A stretch of 64,000 bases of DNA from Paenibacillus zeirhizosphaerae (lineage in GTDB: Bacteria; Bacillota; Bacilli; Paenibacillales; Paenibacillaceae). Below are positions 42,149 to 51,157 of the stretch, piece after piece. The DNA lies in the NCBI RefSeq assembly GCF_030705605.1, contig NZ_JAPCKK010000021.1, forward strand, positions 1 to 64,000, written 5' to 3'. The notes below the pieces were generated by a model. The model saw only the letters and a list, made by a program, of their open reading frames with translations, was not told the DNA's origin and did no database searches. A program made the translations under genes and the position numbers. Numbering within the stretch: the first letter of the stretch is position 1; the number at the start of each line of letters is the position of its first letter.

Positions 42149-42340
42149 GATGCTCTTCCCTCCTTTCCCAGTTTTCTTATCTATTCCTTATATATTCAGT
42201 ATGGCTCACAAGGCGGGGTTCCAATCGGAGTCGGAGGGTGCTGGGCAAAAACCTTTTTTCGGGTTAAAATAAAGATAGGCTTCGGCCTTAACAATCCTTG
42301 ATTGCTATTTCATAATTCATGCGAAGGGATGGTGTATGAT

Positions 42341-42685
42341 ATGCGGCAAATTAGAAATAAGGCGGAATTCGATCAGGCTGTGCAGGCTCCCGGGCTGACG
42401 GTGGCTGTATTTAAAGCGGACTGGTGCGGTGACTGCAAATTTATAGATCCGTTCATGCCGGATGTGGAGCAGAAATATGCGGATGATTTGAAGCTGATCC
42501 AGGTGGACGTTGAGGAAGCCGAAGGAGTCAGCGAAGCCTATAACGTACTGGGTATTCCAAGCTTCATCGCTTTCAGCGAAGGCAGGGAGGTTATGCGGCT
42601 AGTAAACAGACTGCGCAAATCCCGTGCGGAAATTGAACAGTTTCTTGACCGAGCCGTTGAGGTTCATACAGCCTTGAAGGCTTAA
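42341..42685 (+). CDS. thioredoxin-like protein
   Basis: A 114-residue thioredoxin fold with active site W28-C29-G-D-C32 and cis-Pro in GIPSF. The CGDC centre differs from the CGPC of housekeeping thioredoxins and suggests another partner or redox potential. The start is uncertain among ATG 42341, GTG 42332 and ATG 42329; GAAGGGATGG lies just upstream. A terminator follows. Confidence 0.85.
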   Translation: MRQIRNKAEFDQAVQAPGLTVAVFKADWCGDCKFIDPFMPDVEQKYADDLKLIQVDVEEAEGVSEAYNVLGIPSFIAFSEGREVMRLVNRLRKSRAEIEQFLDRAVEVHTALKA

Positions 42686-42700
42686 TCAGGGTTAATACCG

Positions 42701-42734
42701 AGCGTCCCTCTTATCCAAGGGGGACGCTTTTTTA
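42701..42734 (+). terminator. terminator after the thioredoxin-like gene
   Basis: AGCGTCCC/GGGACGCT stem, 12-nt loop, six T residues. Confidence 0.9.
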
Positions 42735-42859
42735 CGTGGGAGACGTTAACATTTTGTCACAAAGGCTTTATGTCAATGATGTTTTTATCCGTTATAATTA
42801 TTTTGAAATTAGCGGGAATACGCTCAACTCAAAAATATGAAAATAGCAGGTGAGATATC

Positions 42860-43783
42860 GTGAAGAATACACGGATTTTAAAATGGCTGGCCCTGGCGAC
42901 CTGTATTGTCATGTTCCTGGCCACCTTTGGCGGGGGAGTGGTGACACGTACCGATTCGGGCCTTGGCTGCGGCAGTGAATGGCCAACCTGCAACGGCAAG
43001 TTCGTTCCAGCCCATACGATCGCATCGGTCATCGAATTTTCCCACCGCTTGGTTAGCGGTTTGGCGGGTATACTGTCCATTGCCACCTTTGCAGCGTTCC
43101 TGATTTATTTCAAAAAGCGCCGTGATCTGCAGTTTTTCTCACTCATGACGCTGCTCTTTGTCATTATTCAGGGCATCATGGGGGCAATGGCTGTCGTGTT
43201 CTCCCAGTCCACGGCCGTCATGGCGCTTCATTTTGGATTCGCCCTTATTGCCTTTGCGAGTGCATCGATGATGACGCTGGGCGCCTGGCAGGCGGATCGT
43301 GACACACACCGTATGTTGCGCCATGACCGAAAGCCGGTTTCGCGCGGCTTCCGTAATTTCATTTGGGCATCCACCGTCTATACGTATATTGCAGTGTATA
43401 CTGGGGCGTTTCTGAGCCACTCTACCGAGAATCGCATTAATTCCTTCTTAGGAATTGCGCCGTTATCGCTGCACCAGATTGCAGCCGGCGTCCTGTTTTT
43501 TGTCATTCTGGCGGTAGGGCACTTCTCTTATCGCAAGCATCCGGATCATGGTGATATTCGTGCTCTTGGCGTAGTCTCCGTCATTCTTATCGCCCTCCAG
43601 ATTGTTGTGGGGATAGCCCTGTTGTACACAGCGGGAAGACCGGAGCTGTACATGTTCGTCGTATTGTCGCATATGCTCATCATAGCAGCCCTGTTCGCCA
43701 TATTGTGTTACATGAGCTACCGGGTCTGGCAGCTGTCGCCGGAGAAAATGGCAGTGCAAAACGCTTCTCTTCAGCGCACTTAA
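42860..43783 (+). CDS. ctaA: heme A synthase
   Basis: A 307-residue membrane enzyme of the COX15/CtaA family, oxidising heme O to heme A. Eight membrane helices; four conserved His lie in helices (EFSHRLVSG, MALHFGFA, SLHQIAAG, VLSHMLII). The first external loop has the cysteine pair CGSEWPTC. Translation starts at GTG with CAGGTGAG upstream. CtaB at 30884 supplies its substrate; unlike Bacillus subtilis, ctaA and ctaB are about 11 kb apart. Confidence 0.94.
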   Translation: MKNTRILKWLALATCIVMFLATFGGGVVTRTDSGLGCGSEWPTCNGKFVPAHTIASVIEFSHRLVSGLAGILSIATFAAFLIYFKKRRDLQFFSLMTLLFVIIQGIMGAMAVVFSQSTAVMALHFGFALIAFASASMMTLGAWQADRDTHRMLRHDRKPVSRGFRNFIWASTVYTYIAVYTGAFLSHSTENRINSFLGIAPLSLHQIAAGVLFFVILAVGHFSYRKHPDHGDIRALGVVSVILIALQIVVGIALLYTAGRPELYMFVVLSHMLIIAALFAILCYMSYRVWQLSPEKMAVQNASLQRT

Positions 43784-43845
43784 GCCTCTGCAATATCCGG
43801 TTTTGCCCAAAGGCGGGGAAACCCATATAATAAGATTAGAACAAG

Positions 43846-43878
43846 CAAAGTCCGCGAGCTTCTCGAGGGCTTTGTTTT
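43846..43878 (+). terminator. terminator after ctaA
   Basis: CAAAG-CC-GAG/CTC-GG-CTTTG hairpin with internal mismatches, followed by TTTTGC. Confidence 0.6.
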
Positions 43879-43949
43879 GCTTAAGCCTGGAAAACCGGCC
43901 TGCCCTCGGCAGTTGCGGCGGCTTTTCAATATAGGAGGACTAATAACCT

Positions 43950-45722
43950 GTGATCTATCAGAATCTGCGGCAGTTTGTTGAAGCACTGCGCAAGGAGAAT
44001 GACCTGCACATTATTGAAGCGCCTGTTGATCCTTATCTTGAGCTGGCGGAGATTCACCGCCGCGTGATCGAGCAGGAGGGCAAGGCTCTGCTGTTTACCA
44101 ATGTGAAAGGAACGCCGTTTCCGGTTGTCAGCAATCTGTTTGGTACGGACCGGCGTGTTGATATGGCCTTCGGACCACGTCCGGAGCAACTGATGAAGAC
44201 GATCGTCAACGCAACGAAAACACTGCTTCCGCCAACTCCGAAAGCATTATGGAATGAGCGCGGGCTGATTAGGGACATGATTAAGGTAGGGGTGAAAACT
44301 GTCTCAGCCGCAGAAGCTCCCGTGCTGGGTGTGCAGAGAACAGAGGCGCCGCTTGCGCCGCTGCCGCGTGTAACGAGCTGGCATGAGGATGGCGGTCCGT
44401 TTATTACGCTTCCGCTCGTATATACCGAGAAGCCCGGCCAGCCTAAAGACCATAACCTGGGCATGTACAGGATTCAAATCTATGATGATTCCACGACGGG
44501 AATCCATTGGCAAATCCATAAGGGAGGCGGCTTCCACTACCATGAAGCGGAGCAGCGCAACGAGCCGCTGCCTGTCACGATATTCCTGGGCGGCCCCCCC
44601 GCATTGATCGCTTCGGCCATCGCTCCCGCTCCCGAAAATCTGCCTGAGCTGATGCTCGCTTCGCTGATTATGGGCGGCAAGCTTCCGATGGTGGAAGACC
44701 CGTCGGGAGGCCATCGTATCCCTGCGGAGGCTGAATTTGCGATCAGTGGTTACGTTCCTCCGCATGAGCGGCGTCCGGAGGGACCGTTCGGGGACCATTT
44801 CGGCTATTATTCATTGAAGCATGATTTCCCGGTATTTCGTGTCAAGCATATGCATCATCGCAAGGACGCCATTTATCCGGCGACAATTGTAGGCAAGCCG
44901 CGACAGGAAGACTATTATCTGGGTGAATTCCTGCAGCGTCTGCTGTCCCCTGCTTATCCGCTTGTCATGCCGGCGGTGCGTTCTTTATGGGCATATGCGG
45001 AGACAGGGGTGCACGCGCTTGCTGCCGCCGTTGTGCGTGAAAGTTACTCGCGTGAGGCGCTTGTGTCTGCCTTTACGATCCTGGGGCAAGGTCAGTTGTC
45101 GCTGACGAAATTCCTGATGCTGACGGATAAACCGTTAGACCTGTCGAATTTTACCGCGCTGCTGGAGACGATTCTGGAGCGTTTTGATCCGGCCCGGGAT
45201 TTGTTCATATTCAATCATACCTCGCATGATACGCTCGATTATACCGGGCGTAAGCTGAACCACGGAAGCAAGGCGGTGCTGATGGGTGTCGGCGAGCCGG
45301 TGCGTGAGTTGCCGCGTGTGTATGAGGGCGGAGACCTGCCGGGCATTACCCGCATTGAGCCATACTGCGGCGGCTGCCTTGTCATTTCGGGAGCTTCATA
45401 TGAGCAGGAGCCTGAGCTGCCCGCACATGTGCTGCAACGCATGTCCGGTATGGAACAGAAGTGGCCGCTGGTATTTATTGTGGACAACGCCGAGGAAGTG
45501 GTGCGCTCACAGGCGTCCTTCCTGTGGACGGTATTTACCCGCTTCAATCCGGCAACGGATATGTTTGCCGACCATGAAGTCAAGCTGCATCATTTGAATT
45601 ACAAGCTGCCGCTCGTCGTGGATGCGCGCATGAAGCCGGGCTATCCGGATGAGGTGCTGCCGCGCGAGGACATTGTCCGTTTGGTGGATGAGCGCTGGAA
45701 GAGCTATGGTATCCAATCTTAA
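43950..45722 (+). CDS. UbiD-family decarboxylase
   Basis: A 590-residue UbiD-type enzyme that uses prenylated FMN to decarboxylate aromatic or unsaturated acids. Family blocks are GMYRIQIYDDSTTGIHWQIH, PAEAEFAISGYVPPHERRPEGPFGD (cofactor and metal region) and YPATIVGKPRQEDYYLGE. With mqnE, mqnB and mqnD within 13 kb it is probably the menaquinone decarboxylase (MqnL role) acting after prenylation; that is inference. It starts at GTG with AGGAGG upstream. No UbiX gene is in the window. Confidence 0.88.
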   Translation: MIYQNLRQFVEALRKENDLHIIEAPVDPYLELAEIHRRVIEQEGKALLFTNVKGTPFPVVSNLFGTDRRVDMAFGPRPEQLMKTIVNATKTLLPPTPKALWNERGLIRDMIKVGVKTVSAAEAPVLGVQRTEAPLAPLPRVTSWHEDGGPFITLPLVYTEKPGQPKDHNLGMYRIQIYDDSTTGIHWQIHKGGGFHYHEAEQRNEPLPVTIFLGGPPALIASAIAPAPENLPELMLASLIMGGKLPMVEDPSGGHRIPAEAEFAISGYVPPHERRPEGPFGDHFGYYSLKHDFPVFRVKHMHHRKDAIYPATIVGKPRQEDYYLGEFLQRLLSPAYPLVMPAVRSLWAYAETGVHALAAAVVRESYSREALVSAFTILGQGQLSLTKFLMLTDKPLDLSNFTALLETILERFDPARDLFIFNHTSHDTLDYTGRKLNHGSKAVLMGVGEPVRELPRVYEGGDLPGITRIEPYCGGCLVISGASYEQEPELPAHVLQRMSGMEQKWPLVFIVDNAEEVVRSQASFLWTVFTRFNPATDMFADHEVKLHHLNYKLPLVVDARMKPGYPDEVLPREDIVRLVDERWKSYGIQS

Positions 45723-45752
45723 GCCATACAGGCCCTAGGAGGTTAGAGTACA

Positions 45753-46472
45753 ATGCTTCGGGAGCTTTTGGGTGAACAGCCAAGGCAGGACAGCGGAGCG
45801 CTGCTGCAGGCCATGAATAGCATGAAGCGGACGCTAAGTCTGCTGCAGCGCCAAATGGAGCAGAGCGGGGATCCGACGTTCGATTTCCGTAAGGCTGAAA
45901 TATTGACGCGCGGGTTGAGCACCTCCCTGGATGAGCTGGAACAGAGCGCGTATGCGGCGGCATTTTTCAGGAAGAAGGTCTGTGCGAATTTCTCTGAGGA
46001 AATGACTGCAGAGGAACAGGAGGACTATGCCCGGTATGTGTATTTTTACAAAAACGGGTTTATTCGAGTGTTCGCATTGCTGGACAAACTGGGAAATCTG
46101 TTGAATGACTTTTACGACATGAATACGTCGAAGGTGAAAGCCCATTATTCCTACTTTACCGTGCTTAGACAGTTCAGATATTTAAAAATCCATGACAAGC
46201 TTGCGGACCGTCTTTTCGAGCTGAAGGACGGCTTCAGAGACCCGCTTAACCGGCTGCGCAAACGCAGAAATACGGAAGTGCACTATATGAATGTTGAAAT
46301 GCAGGATGATTTATGGCAAAAGCAGCGTGCATTATACGGTAAAATAAAGCTTGAGGATCTTGACGAGCATCTTGATGATCTGCAGCAGGGCCTGGACATG
46401 GTCTGTCGTTCGATAGCGGCAGCTTTTGATTATACGAATCAGCAGTGGGAACGACGTTCAACGGGACAGTAA
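45753..46472 (+). CDS. HEPN-like protein (Cthe_2314-like)
   Basis: A 239-residue, all-helical soluble protein. The sequence R172-N-T-E-V-H177 fits the Rx4-6H motif of HEPN domains, many of which are RNases, and the overall pattern resembles the Cthe_2314-like HEPN group. No nucleotidyltransferase or antitoxin partner is adjacent. It lies 30 bp after the UbiD gene, probably in the same transcript. The family call is moderate; enzyme activity is not shown. Confidence 0.6.
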   Translation: MLRELLGEQPRQDSGALLQAMNSMKRTLSLLQRQMEQSGDPTFDFRKAEILTRGLSTSLDELEQSAYAAAFFRKKVCANFSEEMTAEEQEDYARYVYFYKNGFIRVFALLDKLGNLLNDFYDMNTSKVKAHYSYFTVLRQFRYLKIHDKLADRLFELKDGFRDPLNRLRKRRNTEVHYMNVEMQDDLWQKQRALYGKIKLEDLDEHLDDLQQGLDMVCRSIAAAFDYTNQQWERRSTGQ

Positions 46473-46540
46473 ACGGCAGTATGTATTCATTTCCATGTAG
46501 CCGCAAGAAAGCTTTACTGCATGTTTTCGCAAAATTACCT

Positions 46541-46569
46541 TTGACAAAGCCATGTAAAGTATCTATACT
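46541..46569 (+). promoter_or_regulatory. sigma-A promoter of the metNIQ leader
   Basis: TTGACA, 17 bp, TATACT; near-consensus, about 50 bp before the riboswitch core. Confidence 0.85.
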
Positions 46570-46620
46570 AAATTCTAGTTTGTATGTGAGCTTTATGATA
46601 CCGTGATACCGAGACAACTA

Positions 46621-46826
46621 TATATCTCTTATCCAGAGAGGCGGAGGGACTGGCCCGATGAAGCCCGGCAACCGGCTGCACCCCGGCGTATATACGCTAA
46701 GGAGCAGCGTCATGGTGCTAATTCCAACAATACCACTGTGTTTGCAGGAGGTATTGGCAGATGAGAACCGGATTTTGCTGTATAGGCAAGAGCCCTTTTC
46801 ATTTGCGAAAGGGGCTCTTTTCTTTT
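46621..46826 (+). promoter_or_regulatory. SAM-I (S-box) riboswitch with terminator
   Basis: The aptamer begins CTTATCCAGAGAGGCGGAGG, continues ACTGGCCCGATGAAGCCCGG CAACCGG and closes with GATGAGA pairing to the 5' TCTTATC. An expression-platform terminator, GAGCCCTTTTC/GAAAGGGGCTC plus T run, lies at 46790-46826. High SAM should favour termination and switch off the methionine transporter. Confidence 0.95.
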
Positions 46827-46891
46827 GTTGGACAAAATAGAGACAGTCATGGCGGGAAGGGGTACAAGGAAGAGAAGGGGGACGGACCAAC

Positions 46892-47908
46892 TTGATTGAA
46901 ATCAAGAAGCTGACTAAATTTTATGGCAAAGGCAGCCGGATGACACCAGCGCTGTCTAACCTGAACTTATCGATAGGCAAAGGTGAAATTTTTGGTATTA
47001 TCGGCCACTCCGGGGCGGGGAAAAGTACGCTGATCCGCTGCATCAACCTGCTGGAGCGGCCAAGCTCGGGCGAGATATGGATCGACGGAGTGAACATGAT
47101 CAGTCTGAGCCGCAAGAAGCTGCAGTCCAGACGGCGTAAAATCGGTATGATTTTTCAGCACTTTAATCTGCTGTCCTCGGCGACCGTATATGACAATATC
47201 GCATTTCCGCTTCGTCTGGATAGCAAACCTAAAGCGGAAATCGACAAAAAGGTAAACGAGCTGCTTGTTCTTGTCGGACTGGAGCAGCACGCCAACAAGT
47301 ATCCTGCCCAGCTATCTGGCGGGCAGAAGCAGCGTGTCGGAATTGCTCGCGCGCTTGCCAGCGACCCGGACGTGCTGCTGTGCGACGAGGCCACGTCAGC
47401 GCTCGATCCACAGACGACAGATTCGATTCTGAAGCTGCTGCTCGATATTAATCAGCGCTTCAATCTGACCATCGTGCTGATCACTCACGAAATGCATGTG
47501 ATACAGCGGATCTGTGACCGCGTCGCCGTTATCCATCAGGGCGGAATCGTAGAACAAGGGCCGGTGGCTGAAGTCTTCATCAAGCCGCAGCATCCGGTAA
47601 CAAGAGAATTTATTATGAGGGAATCCGATCAGAGTGGAGATTTGCAGGTAGCGATTGCGGCTCCTCACCTGGCGTCTTCGCAAACCGTCAAAATTTCGTT
47701 TCTGGGCGACAAAACCTATGAATCGATTTTATCACGGACGGTCCGCAGGACCGGTGTGGATTTTGCCATCCTGCAGGGGACCATCTCCACGCTGAAAAAT
47801 GTGCCCTACGGCCTGCTCACCGTTCGATTTGAGGGCGACGACAAAGCCATCCGGGAGACGACCCGGGAATTATCCGCACAGGGGCTTGATGTGGAGGTGA
47901 TCGGCTGA
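46892..47908 (+). CDS. metN: methionine ABC transporter ATP-binding protein
   Basis: A 338-residue ABC ATPase. Walker A GHSGAGKS (39-46), signature LSGGQKQR (141-148) and Walker B VLLCDEATSALDP (161-173). A C-terminal NIL domain (about 262-338) binds methionine and regulates transport. It starts at TTG with AAGGGGG upstream and overlaps metI by one base (TGATG). It is downstream of the SAM riboswitch. Confidence 0.96.
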   Translation: MIEIKKLTKFYGKGSRMTPALSNLNLSIGKGEIFGIIGHSGAGKSTLIRCINLLERPSSGEIWIDGVNMISLSRKKLQSRRRKIGMIFQHFNLLSSATVYDNIAFPLRLDSKPKAEIDKKVNELLVLVGLEQHANKYPAQLSGGQKQRVGIARALASDPDVLLCDEATSALDPQTTDSILKLLLDINQRFNLTIVLITHEMHVIQRICDRVAVIHQGGIVEQGPVAEVFIKPQHPVTREFIMRESDQSGDLQVAIAAPHLASSQTVKISFLGDKTYESILSRTVRRTGVDFAILQGTISTLKNVPYGLLTVRFEGDDKAIRETTRELSAQGLDVEVIG

Positions 47909-48576
47909 TGAATGAGCTTGATTTTTCTCAAATTAACTGGAACGAAATTGGCGCATCGACGTTGGATACAATTCAAATGCTAGGCATATCCGGGTTGTTT
48001 ACACTCCTTCTGGGGCTGCCCCTCGGTGTCGTGCTGTTCCTGGCCAGCCGTTCATCACTCGTCTTGATGAAGGTCATCTACACGGTGCTGTCATTCATCG
48101 TCAATATTCTCAGATCGGTGCCGTTTATTATTCTGATCGTTGCATTGATCCCTGTAACGAGAGCGATCGTTGGCACCTCCATTGGTGTGACCGGCACAAT
48201 TCCTCCGCTGGTAATTGGGGCGGCACCGTTTTTCGCAAGGCTTGTGGAGACTTCCCTGCGGGAGGTGGACCGGGGCGTCATTGAGGCGGCTCATGCGATG
48301 GGAGCTTCAACCGGGCAAATCATCTTCCGAGTGCTGCTCCGTGAAGCAAGGCCGGGACTGTTGGCCGCATTGACGATTACCATTGTCACGCTGGTCTCCT
48401 ATACGGCCATGTCAGGCATGATAGGCGGTGGCGGTTTGGGCGCGCTGGCAATCAACTACGGTTATTATCGGTACGACACAGCGGTCATGATTGTTGCCGT
48501 CGTGCTTATGGTCGTGCTGGTGCAATTGCTGCAAATGGCGGGTGACCGTCTCGTGCGGCATTATACAAGAAAATAA
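47908..48576 (+). CDS. metI: methionine ABC transporter permease
   Basis: A 222-residue inner-membrane protein with five helices. The EAA loop that contacts MetN is EAAHAMGASTGQIIFRVLL. Its length fits MetI/MetP. It is translationally coupled to metN, and metQ follows after 69 bp. Confidence 0.95.
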   Translation: MNELDFSQINWNEIGASTLDTIQMLGISGLFTLLLGLPLGVVLFLASRSSLVLMKVIYTVLSFIVNILRSVPFIILIVALIPVTRAIVGTSIGVTGTIPPLVIGAAPFFARLVETSLREVDRGVIEAAHAMGASTGQIIFRVLLREARPGLLAALTITIVTLVSYTAMSGMIGGGGLGALAINYGYYRYDTAVMIVAVVLMVVLVQLLQMAGDRLVRHYTRK

Positions 48577-48645
48577 GGAAACATTAAATATAAATCCTTA
48601 TTCATGCCAAGCTTTTAAAACTAAATTTTGGAGGGGTTACACGTT

Positions 48646-49485
48646 ATGAAAAAATGGTCATTTGCTTTTCTAAGCCTTGCATTGCTGCTGATTCTGGGAG
48701 CCTGCGGGAGTGCTCAGAACGGTCCGGGAGCAACAGCGGACGAAAATCCAGGAGGTACACCACGCAGCATTGAGCTGAAAGTCGGTGCATCTGCTGTGCC
48801 TCATGCCGAAATACTGGAAGCGATCAAGCCTGAGCTGGAGAAGCAGGGGGTACGCCTGCAGGTCGTTACTTTTAACGACTATGTGCAGCCTAACGTACAA
48901 GTGTTCGACAAACAGTTGGATGCGAACTTCTTCCAGCATCAGCCGTACCTGACCAGCGAGAATGAAGCGCGCGGTATGGATCTCGTATCCGTAGTGCCAG
49001 TACATGTTGAGCCTATGGGTGCATATTCGCAAAAATTCAAATCGGCCGATGAAATTCCGGACGGCGCTATTGTAGGCATTCCGAATGATGCGACCAATGG
49101 CGGACGCTCCCTGATGCTGCTGGCCAAGCAAGGTCTGATTACACTGAAAGACAACACAGATATCAATTCTACGATTGCCGATATTACTGGTAATCCGAAA
49201 AACCTGGACATCCGTGAAGCGGATGCAGCCATCCTACCGCGCCAGTTGCCTGACCTGGATCTGGCGGTTATTAACACGAACTATGCGCTGGAAGCTAATC
49301 TGAATCCAACGAAGGATGCCCTGTTCATCGAAGATAAGGACTCCCCTTACGCGAATCTGCTGGTGGCCCGTCCGGATAACAAAGACTCCGAAGGCATTCA
49401 AATTTTGGCAAAAGCACTGCAGTCCGAGGAAGTCAAAAAATTTATTGAAGATAAATACCAAGGGGCGATCGTTCCTGCATTTTAA
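48646..49485 (+). CDS. metQ: methionine-binding lipoprotein
   Basis: A 279-residue NlpA-type lipoprotein. Signal peptide 1-19, lipobox LGAC with lipidated Cys20. The binding domain has AVPHAEILEAIKPELEKQGV, FDKQLDANFFQHQPYL and the C-terminal VKKFIEDKYQGAIVPAF. It delivers methionine to MetI. ATG at 48646 has GGAGGGG 9 bp upstream. Confidence 0.95.
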   Translation: MKKWSFAFLSLALLLILGACGSAQNGPGATADENPGGTPRSIELKVGASAVPHAEILEAIKPELEKQGVRLQVVTFNDYVQPNVQVFDKQLDANFFQHQPYLTSENEARGMDLVSVVPVHVEPMGAYSQKFKSADEIPDGAIVGIPNDATNGGRSLMLLAKQGLITLKDNTDINSTIADITGNPKNLDIREADAAILPRQLPDLDLAVINTNYALEANLNPTKDALFIEDKDSPYANLLVARPDNKDSEGIQILAKALQSEEVKKFIEDKYQGAIVPAF

Positions 49486-49506
49486 TGAATAACAGTATAA
49501 GCATAT

Positions 49507-49539
49507 ACCGCTTCTGCCTTCGGGCAGGGCGGTTTTTTT
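49507..49539 (+). terminator. terminator after metQ
   Basis: ACCGC-TCTGCC/GGCAG-GCGGT stem with a TTCG loop and seven T residues. Confidence 0.92.
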
Positions 49540-49625
49540 GCATACTGAGCTCCGGCAAGTTGAGACAAGAACCCAAATCTTTTATACTGTTCCTGTGGCG
49601 TTCTCTTTGCAGAGGAGGAAGTACG

Positions 49626-50396
49626 TTGAAATCAAAGGTTGCCTTGATTACTGGAAGCGCCAAAGGGCTGGGAAAAATGACAGCTTTACGTTTAGCGGAT
49701 CAAGGGTTCGATATTGCGATAAACTATGTGCACAGCCGTAAGGAAGCCTTGGAGCTGGAGAAAATCATCCAGGCCAAAGGAGTACGGTGTACGGCCATTC
49801 AGGCGGATATTACCCGGCAGCAGGATATTGAAGAATTGGTGGGCCAGGTTGAGCTCAGGCTCGGCGGTGTCGATATTATGGTGAATAACGCAGGGCCGTT
49901 TATACGGGAGCGCAGGCTGTTCGCAGATTATACGCCTGCTGAAATTCATGCTTTGATGAACGGCAATCTGGTGGGAACGATGCTGCTGGACCATCGGGTG
50001 CTTCCGTATATGCGCAGACAGCGGTGGGGGAGAATTATCCATTTTGGGTTTGGGCACGCCGGGGAAGCGAGAGCATGGCCACACCGAGCCGTATATGCGG
50101 CGGCCAAGGTAGGGCTTGTTTCTTTTACGAAAACATTGGCTGTTGAAGAAGCTCCGTCAGGGGTCACGGTCAATATGATTTGTCCTGGAGATATTCGCGG
50201 TGACAATAAGGAGAAGACCATTGCCGAGGTCAGCGGTATGCGGGATGATGAGACACCCAGAGGCAGACCGGGCAGCGGGGAGGACATTGCGCGGGTGATT
50301 GCCTATTTATGCGAGGACTCGTCCGATTTTATTACAGGCAATATTATGGATATTTCGGGCGGACTTGATCCGATTCGTCCTTCGATACCGCTGTAG
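49626..50396 (+). CDS. SDR-family oxidoreductase (YtkK-like)
   Basis: A 256-residue short-chain dehydrogenase. Cofactor motif TGSAKGLG (9-16), NNAG (87-90), and catalytic Y157-A-A-A-K161. The serine normally about 13 residues before Tyr is replaced: the segment reads HFGFGHAG (139-146). Bacillus YtkK looks similar there, so the change may be a family trait and the reaction may differ. TTG at 49626 is chosen for GAGGAGGAA upstream. Confidence 0.84.
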   Translation: MKSKVALITGSAKGLGKMTALRLADQGFDIAINYVHSRKEALELEKIIQAKGVRCTAIQADITRQQDIEELVGQVELRLGGVDIMVNNAGPFIRERRLFADYTPAEIHALMNGNLVGTMLLDHRVLPYMRRQRWGRIIHFGFGHAGEARAWPHRAVYAAAKVGLVSFTKTLAVEEAPSGVTVNMICPGDIRGDNKEKTIAEVSGMRDDETPRGRPGSGEDIARVIAYLCEDSSDFITGNIMDISGGLDPIRPSIPL

Positions 50397-50416
50397 GCTG
50401 AAGAGGGGAGTTAACA

Positions 50417-50449
50417 AAAAAAAGAGCCTTGGCTTCATATGAAGCCAAG
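50417..50449 (-). terminator. terminator after the NifU-like gene (minus strand)
   Basis: CTTGGCTTCATATGAAGCCAAG palindrome; on the minus strand GCTC and eight T residues follow. It may also stop transcripts from the SDR gene. Confidence 0.88.
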
Positions 50450-50477
50450 ACCCTGTCATGAATATGCTTGAAGCATA

Positions 50478-50726
50478 TTAGAATACTTGTACCACTTCTT
50501 GCACACCGTCGACTTCTTCGAGAAGAGCGCGTTCGATGCCGGCTTTCAACGTAATGGTTGAACTCGGGCAGCTTCCGCAAGCCCCCATCAGCTTCAGCTT
50601 CACGATGCCGTCTTCTACGTCAACCAACTCGACGTCGCCGCCGTCACGTTGCAGGAACGGGCGCAATTTATCCAAAACTTCCAACACCTCATCATACATG
50701 GTGATGCTTTGTGTGTTATCGCTCAT
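50478..50726 (-). CDS. NifU-like Fe-S scaffold/carrier (YutI type)
   Basis: An 82-residue single NifU C-terminal domain with the cluster-binding C50-G-S-C53 in GACGSCPSS. It carries Fe-S clusters to target proteins. AAAGGAG lies before the ATG. It is divergent from the YuzB gene; Bacillus subtilis has the order yutI, yuzB, yutJ, as here. Confidence 0.93.
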   Translation of the reverse strand: MSDNTQSITMYDEVLEVLDKLRPFLQRDGGDVELVDVEDGIVKLKLMGACGSCPSSTITLKAGIERALLEEVDGVQEVVQVF

Positions 50727-50814
50727 TAGAATTCAACTCCTTTCCTATAATGCTTATTATATTACAAACGGGAGCAAAATAAAATGCTCCTGCCAAAAGC
50801 AGGTGAAATAAAAT

Positions 50815-51063
50815 ATGAGACCGATCATAGAATTTTGCAGCAGTAATATCAGCACAGAAGCAGTCATGCCCAGACTAGAGCAGAATCCGGATTACGATAT
50901 CGTGGAATATGGCTGTCTGAACAATTGCGGTCAGTGTTATGCCGAGCCGTTTGCAATGGTTGACGGTGAAATTGTGGCGGCGGATTCTCCCGAGGCATTG
51001 TACGATGCGATTATCGCCAAGATCAAGGAAGCTGAGGCGTGGGAGACGCTTGATCTTGACTGA
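50815..51063 (+). CDS. YuzB-family protein (DUF1450)
   Basis: An 82-residue protein with conserved cysteines C8, C34, C38 and C41 in FCSSN and GCLNNCGQCY, a pattern suited to metal or Fe-S binding. Function is unknown. The stop codon at 51061-51063 is followed within 5 bp by dispersed repeat copy 3. It sits between an Fe-S carrier and a flavin dehydrogenase. Confidence 0.87.
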   Translation: MRPIIEFCSSNISTEAVMPRLEQNPDYDIVEYGCLNNCGQCYAEPFAMVDGEIVAADSPEALYDAIIAKIKEAEAWETLDLD

Positions 51064-51068
51064 TCGCC

Positions 51069-51146
51069 GGGAGACGCTCTGAGAACGAAGCATTCCTACA
51101 ATCGCTTTTCCGGAATTGCTTCGTCCTCTCCGCTGCTTATGTGCAG
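51069..51146 (+). repeat. dispersed hairpin repeat, copy 3 (short, internally deleted)
   Basis: It matches the middle and right part of copy 1 (16525) in the same orientation. About 37 bp of the loop are missing between two CGCT tetramers. The hairpin arms remain: GAGAACGAAGCATTCC (51081-51096) and GGAATTGCTTCGTCCTC (51112-51128), now with a 15-nt loop. It lies between the convergent yuzB-like and yutJ-like genes. Confidence 0.82.
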
Positions 51147-51157
51147 ATAGGTGAATA

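Noticed and set aside
45753..46472. Toxin-antitoxin or abortive-infection module
   Set aside because: A lone HEPN-like gene behind a metabolic gene, with no partner, mobile flank or base-composition shift.
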